A stretch of 64,000 bases of DNA from Dryococelus australis (Eukaryota > Arthropoda > Insecta > Phasmatodea > Phasmatidae), in NCBI GenBank assembly GCA_029891345.1, contig CM057000.1, positions 135,624,163 to 135,688,162 on the forward strand, read 5' to 3'. The first letter of the stretch is position 1. Each line of letters starts with the position of its first letter. Shown piece after piece: positions 34,063-45,970 of this stretch. A program made the translations under genes and the position numbers. Under the pieces are notes generated by a model, which saw nothing but the letters and a program-made list of their open reading frames with translations, did no database searches and was not told the DNA's origin.

Positions 34063-34468
34063 AGTCTATTCACGGATTCTTCACATTTTCTCTATCAAAC
34101 CTTTAAGAAATCACCCCATGTATGGCGTGTTTTTGTTTTTTCCTAAATATACTGCGTACCACAAGCATTTTATACTTCTCGTAATATGAAAGTACCTTAC
34201 TTTTATTCAGTTGAACTTTTTAATTATATTCATCAATAATTTATATCAATAAAAAAAGTGAAAAATCGCATGTGTTGGTAATGTCTAGTTAGAAATAGTT
34301 ATTATGCAAAATATTATTACAGCTGAGCGCGCACAAATACGGTTCTTTGTCGTTTGTTGCAATTTTATAGACTTAGTTAAGTTTGGTTTGCACGAGGCGG
34401 AGGAGTATCCTGGAAGTAGAACTTTACCAGGGCTTCAGAAAAGTGCGAATTAAGCGTGAATGGATTGT
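34062..34468 (+). mobile_element. MITE family C, copy 3 (most complete)
   Basis: It begins TAGTCTATTCACGG directly at the end of the minisatellite and ends near AAGCGTGAATGGATTGTA, an imperfect inverted match that also resembles the family A/B ends. The interior has ATCACCCCATGTATGG, CACAAGCATTTTATACTTCT, AAAATATTATTACAGC and GGGCTTCAGAAAAGTGC, shared with the copies at 5813 and 7610. About 407 bp, non-coding. Confidence 0.7.
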
Positions 34469-34631
34469 AGCACATAATTCGCTAACGGAGATATTCCTTC
34501 ACGCAAGCCTGTAATTCGGCACCGTTGAAAACTCGCTCCGTGCTTAAAAATTGCTCTCTCACGTTGACGAGACACAGGTACTGACTCAAGAAGGAACGTT
34601 AAACAGCTCACAGCCGATGGCCAGTTATATA

Positions 34632-35053
34632 GGCTGTTTACGGTAAAATGAGCACTTTTGAAAGCCCTGCTTAAGATCTACTTGTATGCACGTTGAGTAT
34701 TCTTCCGCCTTATGAAAAATTAACACTGTCATGGGCCTCGTCCCTTTATATTTGCGCCCACCATGTAAAACTTTGAATTTATTTAAAAAGTTAGTATTTC
34801 ATAAATCTGCTCTTTTTTATACTTCGATAAATTTAAAAAGGTACAAAGCCAAATAAATAATTTAAGTTGTTACAAAGTGTTATATAACACTTTTAATTTG
34901 ATGTTAAGATATGGAACTATTTTCATTCCATCGTTAGCAACTTTACCGGGTGTATGTCACCAAGTGCGCCCGTTATCATATATGCAGGCAGGGGCAGTGA
35001 CTTTTTTTTTTCCGAGGTTGATTTCAAAAGTGCTCACTTTATCGTGAACAGCC
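34632..35053 (-). mobile_element. MITE family A, copy 6 (reverse orientation)
   Basis: A full-length copy: GGCTGTTTACGGTAAAATG to CACTTTATCGTGAACAGCC, preceded by TA. Internal blocks are in reverse order (AAGATCTACTTGTATGCAC near the left, GCAGGGGCAGTGAC and AGGTTGATTTCAAAAG near the right). Confidence 0.9.
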
Positions 35054-35304
35054 TTTACGTGTCTGGATCCGCAGCAGTCCTCTATGTGCTGCTACACGTC
35101 GGTTCGGACGGCGCGTAAGGCATGTGCAATCATTCTCAAGTTTATAATACCTTTGCTTGTATTTCCTTCACAGTGATGCATGTTTCGCATCAGGTGTCTG
35201 CGATGTCCCTCCACTGTACTTTTACTATAACTGCAGTAGCGTGTTACAAGGAAAGGGTAAACACATGTTTAATACAACAATCAATGAGGCAACATACCTA
35301 CGTG

Positions 35305-35572
35305 AGTGAAGAGTAAAGATATTTGGCCGGCTCTTAACAACGAGGTCTTGGGAGCCGATGGGGGTGAAGTGTGAAGTGAGTATGGAGCAGCGCCGGAATG
35401 CAAGGACGGGGGGACAACAGGGGATCCCCGAGACAACCCACCGAACAGCGGCATCGTGCTGCAAGATTCCCACATACGAGAATCCTGAGCGAACGGGCCG
35501 GGGATTGAACCCGGTTCGCCTTGGTGGGAGGCGAGAAGTCTAACCGCTCAGCCACCGTGGCCCCCTTATAAG
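35305..35572 (-). mobile_element. SINE S2, copy 1 (tRNA-derived)
   Basis: Read on the minus strand, the head is GGCCACGGTGGCTGAGCGGT followed by TAGAC (A box, tRNA-Leu/Ser-like) and CCGGGTTCAATCCCCGG (B box). The body continues CGTATGTGGGAATC, TGCATTCCGGCGCTGCTCC and ends AAGACCTCGTTGTTAAGAGC. Flanking 10-bp duplications TACCTACGTG (35295-35304) and TATCTACGCG (35573-35582) differ at two sites. Confidence 0.85.
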
Positions 35573-35582
35573 TATCTACGCG

Positions 35583-38085
35583 TATACAGTAAAACTCGCG
35601 ATAGGGTGAATGCTCGTGCAAAGGCCTGCCCGACGCCTAGCACGTTTGTAATTAACGAAGTCCCGAGTGGAGTTTATTCGAAACGCGTCGCTGCTGTGTT
35701 CCATAAATATTAAATTATATACCGCGCATCTGCGGGGATGTTGCTGCTAGTAAATGGGCGCGCGATTCGTCAGCATAAAACAATAGATATCAAAACAGGA
35801 GTTTACCGCAGCAACCAAACAATACACACTGTTGAAATTTATAATACGTAGCCGTCTGAATAGTCTGTGAAAATGAGCTCACTGTATTCATAAACACGAA
35901 ACTAAAAAGATTTTAATGTGCTCCTTTTTTTAATACTGGGAGTTATTTAAATCTCTTTCACGTGGTGGTTTGACGCACGTAGCCATGGGTGCATTAAAAT
36001 ATGTAGCTGTGCATAAAATGTGCGAAATAATCAGATTATTGTCCGAAAAATCTGTTATTCATTCGATTTGTTTTAAAAATTGTGCGTTATTAGTTTGAGT
36101 ACTTCAATAAATTATCTATGTAAGAGGATAAATTAGTGTAGGAAATCTAAGCTTTGCTATTTTAGAAGTGCTTCAAATAAACAAAAATTCATTTCAACTT
36201 ATGACAAAATTAGTTTTGTGTTACTTCCTATCTCTACAGCTCCAGACTTTCATTGCAGAAATAAGAGAGATTTCCTTGTTTTTTATTCAGTTACACCACC
36301 TAAAAAAGTGCTGCTAAGAATTGAACAAAACGTTTTTACGAGATAAGAGAATATCCGTGAACCCAATAACAGGTTGTTGTTAATAGATACAAATGTACAG
36401 CTTTCAAGAAAATAGATATACTGCACTTTAGAAAATAGATATACTGCACTATAGAAAATGCACAATAAGTTAGTAGTTCTGAATTGCTTTGGAAAGGAAT
36501 ATCGCTACTAAACTAAAGAAAAAAAACCTTTTAAATATTACTCTCGTAGTGGTATTACGTTGAGGAAGAATTCATGTATCTACTAAATTAATTAGAGGAA
36601 ACCCACAAAAACACCTTGATTCTTTCTAATAATTTCTTCATTAACACATATATAAAAGTATATTATAAAAAAAAAAAAAGAACTTTGGTTGAATCCTGGA
36701 ATTTCTTTTTATTCTACTTATAAGTTAAATTTTTTGTAACGATCTTGGAACTGTAACTCACTAGTAAAAGTAACTTCTTAAATTTTGGCGTCATCTCTCA
36801 GAAAAAAAGAGTTCTGAACAGCGTTTATAAATAATACCACATATTATTACAACATGGATACACAGTAATTCTCAAGGGTTCGAATATCGGGGGAGATAAA
36901 AATGGAGGAAAATATTTCACTTACCTTAAACAAAATTAATTATGCAAGAATGCTCACGAAGAAAACCAAATCCAAGGGTGCACTTACCAAGTAGACATCA
37001 ATGACTGTAAAATACACGAAAGTGAAGTGGTTATTACACGAATTAAAATTGAATAATGAGTACATCAAATTTAGAAGTTTTAACTGTATATACTTACTTA
37101 CTAACTTACGTACTGCAATGGCACCACGGATCGTAGCCGATCCAGTGCCTCACCAACTAGCCTTCTCCAAAGAGCGCTGTCTTTCCGCTCCTACTCTGGA
37201 ATGTCTGCCTTTCTAGTGTATTCCTTGATTGCATCAAGCCATCTGAGTCTATGTATACTATTATAAATTCAATTATACCTTATTGATTTTATCTTTTGCT
37301 ACAATACATGTGCGACTGTGATTAATTGATAAAGCTCAGTGCACGATCAGAAACTTGTACGTAATGAAGGGTTAACGTTGTACTGTAGGTGTAATATAGG
37401 AAATGTGCTCCACTTTAGGAAGAATCGAAATATTTTTTATGTAATTATGTACACAGGCAGGATCAGAAACAACGAACTCGATTACCCCCACCTCCTTAAT
37501 TAGTAGTTACTTTGTAAAATACTTCTGCAGGACCACTGGGTCATGTATCTGCACAGTATACCAATTCGCAAAGCACTTAATAGAATAGCAATGCAGGATC
37601 TACTACACTAATTCTGATATAATTATAAAACCACAGAGACTTTTGATTAAAGATATTATTTAGTGTAATAAAATTCATCGGCATCGGAATTCATAACAAA
37701 ATATTTTGGTGAAAAAAGACAAAAGGAAATATTAATTTAAATAAATAATATATCTCTCAAATGCGTTAGTAAATTAATATGACCGTTCTAATAGACGGAA
37801 TTAAGCATCACTAGCCTCTCTCGTGATATACTAGTAATTTTAAGTTTAAGGTTATATTAGTGGAAAAAATATTCTTGATAAATAAAACATTGAGAACATT
37901 CAGGTCCAAGCTAGCTTAATTCAGGACAAGATAACTCCCTATCAGGCGTACCTGTAGTTAGAATTATGAGGAAAATCAGTTCTTACTCGATCTCTAGATG
38001 GCCACCGAAATAACTGCTTGTGCATGAAGCTACAATATATTTTCTCCGGTATCTCTCGTTTTCCCCGCCCTAGTTTTCAGGTGCT
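35583..38085. other. No gene recognised apart from a LINE scrap
   Basis: AT-rich anonymous DNA. A 21-bp direct duplication (AGAAAATAGATATACTGCAC) sits at 36410-36450. A LINE fragment lies at 37095-37255. Confidence 0.35.
37095..37255 (-). mobile_element. Non-LTR retrotransposon (LINE), 3' end fragment of ORF2
   Basis: The minus strand reads RLRWLDAIKEYTRKADIPE, a stop, then ERKDSALWRRLVGEALDRLR, resembling the extreme C-terminus of insect reverse-transcriptase ORFs (R.RW.D.IKE.......DR..WR..V). It ends in a short TAAGTTAGTAAGTAAG-type tail, as LINEs with microsatellite tails do. The clade is not determinable from about 45 codons. Confidence 0.5.
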
Positions 38086-38158
38086 GCTCCATTCTCACCT
38101 CATTTAACCATCGTCGGAATCAAGATCTGGTTGTTAAGAGCCACCCAAATCTGTCAAC
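38086..38158 (+). repeat. SINE S2, 3' fragment
   Basis: GGTGCTGCTCCATTCTCACC, then GTTAAGAGCCACCCAAATCT, as at the 3' end of full S2 copies. Head absent. Confidence 0.6.
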
Positions 38159-38358
38159 TCAACTCGTAGCAATATAGATGTTCTTGTATACGCTGTTCCT
38201 CCCGCTTGGCATGCTCCCGAATGCCAAAGGTCATCCACTTGAGGGCTACCACATTCAGGTTCAAGGTCCTATGGCGCATAGGAAAAAGTTTACTTAACAC
38301 ATACGCGACGCGGTCGTTCGTATTTAATGATCTGCAGACACGCGGGCGTCGACCGTAC

Positions 38359-38619
38359 GAACGTGCCGCGGTGGTATAGTGGTTGGACTACTCACCTCCC
38401 GCTCAAGAGAAATGGGTTCGATTCCAGGCGGGGTTGCTCCCGGATTCTCGCACGTGGGAATCGTACCGGACGATGCCCCTGGTAGGCGGGTTTGCTCCGG
38501 GATCTTCCGTCCCCCCCCCCCCGCCCTTGCATTCCGACGCTGCTCACCTCACTTCACCCCCATGAGCTCTCGAAACCTCGATGTCAAGAGCCACCCGAAT
38601 CTTTACACTCCATCCTACC
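38359..38619 (+). mobile_element. SINE S2, copy 2
   Basis: Head GTGCCGCGGTGGTATAGTGG and B box GGGTTCGATTCC, body CTCGCACGTGGGAATCGTAC, a C-run expansion near 38510, then GCATTCCGACGCTGCTCACC and GTCAAGAGCCACCCGAATCT. Flanked by 9-bp duplications CGACCGTAC (38350-38358 and 38620-38628). Confidence 0.88.
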
Positions 38620-38838
38620 CGACCGTACAAGCCTACGTCTCACTGGAAACACAAGTCGCTCGCGTTTTCGTCCGCATCGAGACGTCCTGCTTGCAGAAGC
38701 TAACTCGACCAAAATACTAATTATTAAATTAAAAGCATATTCGGCTATATCCACTTGGGTCAGCATATTGCCTGGAAAAATCAAGATGTCTAGAAATCCC
38801 TGTTAAACATATTTACTAAAAGGCGTTTAAAATTACCG

Positions 38839-39022
38839 CCGTTGACCGCGTAGTCGGTTGGTGAGCCACCGATCTGTGGTGCGGGAGGCTCTGGGTTCGA
38901 ATCCCGGGTAAGGCATGGGCGTTAATTTAACTTCGGTTATAAGTTAGTCTGTAGTCCGTCCCCTGCTAAGCTTTCAAGCATAAAAACGGGGGACGTTAAA
39001 AAGCTCTTTACAATACAATAAA
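38839..39022 (+). mobile_element. SINE S1, copy 2
   Basis: The same family as 25407-25592: A box in CGCGTAGTCGGTTGGTGAGC, B box GGGTTCGAATCCC, 3' body CGGGGGACGTTAAAAAGC and tail TTTACAATACAAT. Perfect 10-bp duplications AAAATTACCG lie at 38829-38838 and 39023-39032, so this insertion is fairly recent. Confidence 0.92.
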
Positions 39023-39039
39023 AAAATTACCGTCATTCG

Positions 39040-39282
39040 TGAGAGTGAGTGAAGATATTTGGTCTTGAGAACCAACGGGGGTGAAGCGAGATGATGAATG
39101 ACGCAGCGCCGGAATGAAGAGGTGGGGAAAAAGGGAGATTCTTGAGAAAACCCGCTGACCAGCAGCATCGGCCGACACATTTCCAACATGCGAAAATCCG
39201 GGAGCAACCCCGCCAGGAATCGGATCCGGTTCGTCTAGGTGGGAGGCGAGTAGTCTAACCACCACACCACCTCGGCTCCAAT
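39040..39282 (-). mobile_element. SINE S2, copy 3
   Basis: Minus strand: head GGAGCCGAGGTGGTGTGGTG, then TTAGACTACTCGCCTCCC, B-box region GATCCGATTCCTGG, body CATGTTGGAAATG and GGCGCTGCGTCATTC. It starts within 20 bp of the S1 insertion at 38839-39022. Duplications not clear. Confidence 0.8.
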
Positions 39283-39574
39283 GACCACGAGAGGGCAGTG
39301 TCATAAACCATACAACACACCACACGTTGCTATCGAACTATTAACAATCATTCAGGCGTTTAGAATGACTTACAAATACAATCCAGTAATAAAGTAAAGT
39401 TCTGACATAATTTAACAGTAAATAACCCAAAAAATAAAGTTATTACTGCTGATGTAACGTATTAAATACTACATAATTGCCATGTTTAATAATATATAAA
39501 GTATCAAAATAAAGTACGTATTCCTTGTGGCACAGTCCATGGCCATCGTAAAAGTCAGGGCTTTTAAAGTATTG
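39283..39574. other. No feature recognised
   Basis: AT-rich flank between the SINE cluster and the Ty3/gypsy element. Confidence 0.4.
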
Positions 39575-40710
39575 AACTACTTGAAAAGTAAAGTATGCCT
39601 GATTGATGATTCACTAAAAAGTACGACATGGAATACTAAAATCAAGAATACCATTGAGAAGGAGCAAAAACCCTCATTACACTTAATCATGAGCATAAAA
39701 GCACACCATAAAATATCCACTAAACTCCTTGGCAGTAAAATTCCTTTGGTAAATCGTAGTCCAGGAGACCATTCCTACAGCACGCCAAGAAAAAAAAAAA
39801 AAAGCAAGAATCCACCGCTTACAAATATTCCCATAGAATACCATTTTGAAAATCCACACAATTAAAACTGTGAAGAAGCACTTCCCTACAAAAATCCATA
39901 TACACAAAAAGCACTTAAAAAAAAAAAAAAAAAAAAAAAAAAACACTACTAAAAAGGAATCTCTAACCCCGGCATAACAACAACTACGTTCATTGCAATA
40001 CTTAACTGGAATAGTACTCATATTACACGAAAACGCGTCTAGCATGCTGAAGCCCCGAAGTACGAAGTGGTGTACACATGATCTATCGTCGGCCAGCCCA
40101 CGCAATTCGAAGAGGAACACTGCACAATTGCTCTGGCTGGGCATGAACATTTATTAGCGAAAACGCGGCTCGGGAATGTTAAGGAGGCGGCGGGAATAGC
40201 GGAGAGGCTTATGGAAGGTGCCAGAGTGTGCGAGGCTGAACTCGTTGCCAGTAGTAGCCACCAGACAGCGCTCGGCCGCGCCAGGAGCGCCGCGTGCCTC
40301 TCTTCAGTATAGCTCAGGGCTTGGAAGCGTTCAGACGTGCACCACCCGGGCGAGGGGGGTGTGAGGGGGGCGAAGAAAAACAAAGTACTCTTTTCTGCAG
40401 CAAAATATTGCTTCTTCAAATAGTAACCCCTTTTCGAACAGAATAACAGTTTATTAATCTGGGCTACCAAATACAGACGTGGCAAATACCCAAGCAGACT
40501 TGCTAACCTAGTTCATTAACGTCATGTAGTTCTGTAAACACACCAAGCCCATAATAGCAGCATTTAATCGTACTCCAGAAAATTGTAGGCATCACACATA
40601 CTACCAGCTGGCGGGACGAAAATAAATCGTTCAGGCAGGACAGGAGTACTCACATAAAATTGCTTGAGTTTGTTAATTGATACGCGTGTCAGACTTGAAG
40701 CAGGGTTTCA
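39575..40710 (-). repeat. 3' LTR of the Ty3/gypsy fossil
   Basis: Direct repeat of 45971-47102. In element orientation it starts TGAAACCCTGCTTCAAGTC and is preceded by a purine-rich tract. A GC-rich stretch with GGAAGCGTTCAGACGTGCAC-type sequence lies in the middle. Long A runs occur toward the low-coordinate side. The outer boundary is uncertain by about 10 bp. Confidence 0.85.
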
Positions 40711-41144
40711 ATCCTCCCACACACTGGAAAAGAGCTGCAGGGGTCTCCTCTCCAAACCCGGAGAAACTGATGTATGAGGCCCACAGTAGAAAGCAGCCGA
40801 TGACGATGAAGGAGTGGCCAGGTCCTCCCCCGTACCTTCTGCTCTTGAACTCCAGTAGCTCTGGCAGTGTGGAAAGGAATACGGAAAAAAGGAAAACTAC
40901 TAAGGAGCTACCGAAACTTCTAATAACTCCCCCTTGTGTTTCTTCACCGTAAAAAAATATATGAGTTGGATATCATTTGTTTACTAATCCATAACAACAA
41001 CTACTGTTTGTAGCTTTTCTCCTTTTGGAGCTATTTTAAAATAATACTTATATTTAGCGAACATCTTACAAAAAGGAAATTTTAACAACTATATTTGTAG
41101 TACTTTACTTCCAAAATACATTACCACACAGTGTGAACCCTCCC

Positions 41145-42150
41145 CTAGTGGTGAGAGTGCTTCTTTTCAGAGCGCAGAGGCTGGCCGATCTTCCGATGGC
41201 TAATGAAAAATCTTAATATTAGAGACATGGCTTTAAAAAAAAAAAACTTTTCCGTTGCTGGGTCCTGCAACAACACTGGCATTAGGGTAAGAAAACTAAC
41301 AATGCAATATGGACTATCGTACTTAAGGCCTAATTTTGCTGAGAAGGAATCAGCCTTTCTAGATAAATGATGAGTATTTACAAGAACTAAATCACCAACC
41401 TTGTACGAAACAGGATCGCATTGCTCGTCCTTCGTCCTACGCATATGGCGATAGTATTCCTTGAGATGCTTGGTAGCTTCCTCCCAGAATTCATTTCGCT
41501 CCCCTACATGTACATCAAAATGTAAGACCCAAGCATTAAGAAGAGGATGCAATAATCTCCGACCAAAGAACACTTCTTGCGAAGTCAAAACTTTAGCAGC
41601 ATTTACACAAGAATTCAAGGCTAACATTATTACATGGATCTCTTTATTCCAAGCTGTGTGAACATCATGATGAAAGGTAACAAGTGCAGTCTTAATAGTA
41701 CAATTATACCGCTCTGCCCTATTAGCTTGAGGGTGATAAGGGGTTGAATGGACCAAACAAACTCACCAAGAAAAAGCTAGATTTAATAAATCTGTGGAAG
41801 TAAAGTTTCTTGCATTATCAGTAACAACTTGGGCGGTGAACCAAAAAAAAAAAACAAAAAACACTTGTTCCTGCAAGATCTTACAAACAGTAGTGGCCTT
41901 CTGGTCTCTCATGCGGAATATCAAAACAAACTTTGAAAATCCATCAACCAGAACCAAGAATAATTTAAACCATTCTTATATCTAGGGAGAGGGCCAAACA
42001 CATCTTTATAGACGCTTTCCCAGAAAAAACGAGATGGTGAACTACTAAACTGTCCTTGGACTCTATTATTAGGGGACAGAGCACACTGTTGGCACACTGC
42101 TGGCACAAAGCACACTGTTTCACCCAATCTCTAATTTCTGATAGCATTTC
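41145..42150 (-). pseudogene. Ty3/gypsy integrase region (fossil)
   Basis: An HHCC-type finger (WVKQCALCQQCA), then catalytic-core peptides VLVDGFSKFVLIF, VVTDNARNFTS and HSTPYHPQANRAERYN, and a C-terminal DLVLVNTHHLSRKADSFS segment typical of gypsy integrases. Broken. Confidence 0.85.
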
Positions 42151-42930
42151 TGGCCAAACAAATGTTGTTCAATATGCTGCAAAGAGTGTTCTTGCTCCTG
42201 ATGAGCGCCGAAATAAGAGTTATGGAAATAATTAAACACCATTGGCCTCACCGCCTTGGGTACATAGATCTTGAAAACGCCTTTACGTGAAGCCTTAGCA
42301 ATAATCCCCTTCTTCACAATAAAACCAGTGAGTTCACCTAGTGGGATTTTATGCCACAACTCCGCACATTCATCATTCTTTTGCTGCCAAACCTTAGTGT
42401 TCAAATAAGCAGTCGGAACTTGCTTCCGAACATTTACCTGCTCCTGAATTTCTCCATTACACGCAAACCTGTCAGGGTCAAACATTCTAGACAAACTGTC
42501 CGCTACACAATTGGATTTTCCCTTTACATGAACTATATCAATTGAAGAATTTCTAAGGCGTTCGATCCAACAGCTTAATTTACCCACATGTTTCTTGGAA
42601 TTCCAAAGCCACATTAATGCATGGTTGTATGTACACAGCTTAAAACGAGTACACTCCAGATAATCGGAAAAATTCTCAACGCCAAATACACAAGCAAGAG
42701 CTTCCTTTTCATAGGCCGAGTACTTTCTTTCGGCGGATATTAATAGCCGACTAGCATAAGCAATGGGAAAAACAACATCCTCATATTCTTGTGATAAAAC
42801 AGCGCCTAATGCCAGGGAGCTTGCATCTACAAGCAGTAAAAACTTATGGTCAAAATCAGCCAATCTTAACACTGGTGGAGAGGTCAAACTAGTTTTTATT
42901 TTCACTAAATCCGCCTCTTGCTCGTCTCCC
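42120..42930 (-). pseudogene. Ty3/gypsy RNase H region and start of integrase (fossil)
   Basis: It shows LLLVDASSLALGAVLSQ, YSAYEKEALACVFGVENF and HVKGKSNCVADSLSRM, the RNase H signature blocks that close the pol polymerase half in Ty3/gypsy, then a linker toward the integrase zinc finger. Confidence 0.85.
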
Positions 42931-43960
42931 TACAAAAACTCCTGGTCCTTGTGTTTTAAAAGATTAAGGGGTTCTGCCAATTCCGCAAGAGATGGAATAA
43001 ATCTGGCATAGTAGCCTGTCATGCCCAAAAACGCCTTACACCACGTAAGTTTTTCGGACGAGGAAAGGAAAGCACACAGCTAATACGATCAGTCTAACAG
43101 TAATTGTCCTTCACTCAGAATAAATCCCAACAGCCTCACATGCTGGCTACACCAGCTGATTTTCTCTGTATTCGCGGTCTATCCCACTTCCAAAAGCTTC
43201 TGTAGGACTAACGTGACATGTTCCCGGTGCAACTCCTTAGTCTCACTGTAGATGACAATATCATCCAGATAGTTGAAAACAAATTCAGCTTTATATGGCA
43301 ACGAGATAATCTCTAAAAAACGAGAAAGTGCTTGGGCCCCAAACGAAACACCAAAAGGGACTCTGGTCCATTAAAAACTCCCCATTGAGCAAAAAATGCA
43401 AGAAATTTTCGTGCATCTTGGTGCAACGAATTTTGGTCTCTAATCTCTAAAAAACGAGAAAGTGCTTGGGCCCCTAACGAAACACCAAAAGGGACTCTGG
43501 TCCATTCAAAAACTCCCCAATGAGCAAAAAATGCAAGAAATTTTCGTGCATCTTGGTGCAACGAATTTTGGTAAAAGGCCTGATTCAGATCTAACACTAT
43601 AAAATACCTAGCCTTCCCCAATAATTGAAAAACATGTTCTACTTTAGGTAAAGGGTAAGGATCTAGCTCAATTTTTTTATTGATGCATCGGTAGTCTATC
43701 ACTAACCGAAATTTACCAGGTTCTTTTTTGTTTACTAAAAATTCCGGGCTCGCATAATGACTAGTAGAATGCCTAATAACATCCTCATCAAGCAAGTGGT
43801 CTAGCATTTTTTGAAAAGCCTGTCTCTTAGCTGGACCTACAGTATAGGGATGGCATCTAACCGGGGTGTTGTCGGTCAGTACCAGATCATGCACATGTTG
43901 ATTACATACTCCCAGTTTGTCTGTTATTACAGATGGGAACTTCTCTCGCATTTATTGCGC
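42930..43960 (-). pseudogene. Ty3/gypsy reverse transcriptase region (fossil)
   Basis: Recognisable RT blocks: FRLVIDYRCINKK, YFIVLDLNQAFYQ and the catalytic-box peptide YLDDIVIY near 43260, then the MTGYYARFIPSLAELAEPL-like thumb region toward 42960. Order and spacing fit Ty3/gypsy. Broken. Confidence 0.85.
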
Positions 43961-44149
43961 AAAATCATTATCAATTGCATTTACTTGCTTACATTGCTCC
44001 TGCCCCATCAACTTTACCCCTTCTTTACAAAAAGGAAAACTCAGTGTCCCATCATGCAAATTTTAATAGGTACGAGTGCTGTGGAGGAAATCTATGGCCA
44101 AAATTATATTGTGGGTTAAGTGTGGCAAAATGAAAGATTCCCTCTTCCA

Positions 44150-45480
44150 GGATAAATTACCTATGTGCATACTTATCGACAAAGAGCACATGATTGCATT
44201 AAACCCCCGTTTGCTAGACTAAAAATTGTTTTCTCACTGAGTTCAACAGTCATAATGCCTATTTGGTGTTCCCTAAACAACTTATTACAAAAATCCTGAT
44301 CGATTAAGGACACTGAACAATCACTATCAGTCAGGGTGGGTTCATAAACTGAACCTAACGTCACTAGGACAAATGGTATATTAATCTTTCCTTGGTTTCG
44401 AATTTTCTTAATTTTCCTATTTTGCCTAGGGCAGGCCCTTCCTTTTGTACTCGCATTCTTATGGAAATTATTCCCTATGCTAGTCACTTTGTTACCACTC
44501 ACAGTTCGGACATTCGAAATCTTAGGTTGGTCTTGATTAGGACACTGGGCTTTACAATGACCAGGCTTACCGCACCCAAAACACATCCCAGGAGATCGAC
44601 TCTTTTCCACTGACATACTCTAAGAATTATCTGCCGGGACCATACATACTTTACATTGGTACGCCTTGTGATTAGGTTTACCACATTTAAAACAAACAAT
44701 ATTTTTTTTGGACTTGGGGAAACTTTTATCCCGAGCTTGAGCACTACTAATCGCACCTCCATCGCAATATTTAACCTGCACGCGCACGTCTACACGGTGG
44801 AACAACTGTCCCACCGAGCTCGATGTTTTCGGACTATCAGCTGGTAATACATGAGGCAGATACTGCGGCAGCAGATGATCGATAATGCTCTTCACAAACT
44901 CAGATTCCCTACATGGCGAACCTAAGATCGCTACCAGACATTCTATTTTGCCTAAATAAGTCAACAAAGTATTTCCTGGCTGTTGATTTTGTTGGAGAAA
45001 CAGCATTGTAAATGGTCATTAATATGCTCACTATCAAAAAATTTAAAAAACTTCTTTCACTACAGTGTCCCAAGGTGAGCCCAATTTTCTAGCTCTAATG
45101 TTAGTAGGCTGTAGCTCACTAGGAATATGGACCACTAAAATGCCCAAAATATCTTGCAAAGAAAATGCCTGCAGTTTTACTATTAATGTAACATGTTGTA
45201 GAAACTTTACCACTTCGACTGCACCATAACTTCTAAGAGTTGGAATATCACCCAAAATTGTTCGTATGTGTTTACTGGCTACCGAGAAAAGTATATCAGC
45301 ATTGACAGAAAATGCAGATGACTCACAACTAACTTCATTCCCACCACAAGTAGGATCCCGCGCCAAACCACGAGCTAAAGTCCTCAACTCGTCCAAACTC
45401 GCTTCCTGTGTCAAGTCTGGAATGTGAAGTGGTTGGAGCAGCTGTGTAAGAGTCTCTTTGGACAGTTGCTGCAACTAGGC
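44150..45480 (-). pseudogene. Ty3/gypsy gag region with two zinc knuckles and a protease-like stretch (fossil)
   Basis: The first part (about 45470-44630) has the helical, charge-patterned look of a gag capsid region. Two CCHC zinc knuckles follow: CFKCGKPNHKAYQC and CFGCGKPGHCKAQC. A retropepsin-like stretch comes after them toward 44200. This part would package element RNA in a living element. The region is broken. Confidence 0.75.
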
Positions 45481-45970
45481 GACATCTTTAAATATTTTCA
45501 AATCAACAGATAATTTCCACTCAATAACAAACAAAGCAAACAAAGGCAAACGGAATGCGTTCAACACTGCCTTAAGCAGCGTGGCGCAGTTATCTGTTAC
45601 GCCCCTTTAGGGCGTAGCAGGGCTCAAGAAAGGCAAGGGGATGTACGCATGCCCTTAAAAAAAATCAAGAATGGATGGACACAAAAATTCCAAAATCAAT
45701 ACAAATATATTGAAGCCCATCTATACATTATCACCACGAACAACAACTTTAAAACTTGATTTGGAAAATTTAAATTGCCTTTGTAAATTTATGTTGCTTG
45801 CTACCAATAGGAGAATTAGGGGAAGGAGAGAACACACTTTGCACTGGAACACACCAAAAAACAACAATATTCATATATCCTGAGAAATAACCCAACCTGA
45901 ATAAAGACTTGTGAAATCTCATTAAAAAAAAAAAAAAAAGTAAAATGACTCCCTGAGTACAGCAAGCACT

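Noticed and set aside
33627-34189. Three overlapping 145-178 codon reading frames
   Set aside because: All translate the same 67-bp minisatellite, which is stop-free in every forward frame; no sign of a real protein.
40677-40952. 91-codon plus-strand frame
   Set aside because: Antisense to the 3' end of the gypsy fossil; no domain and explained by the element.
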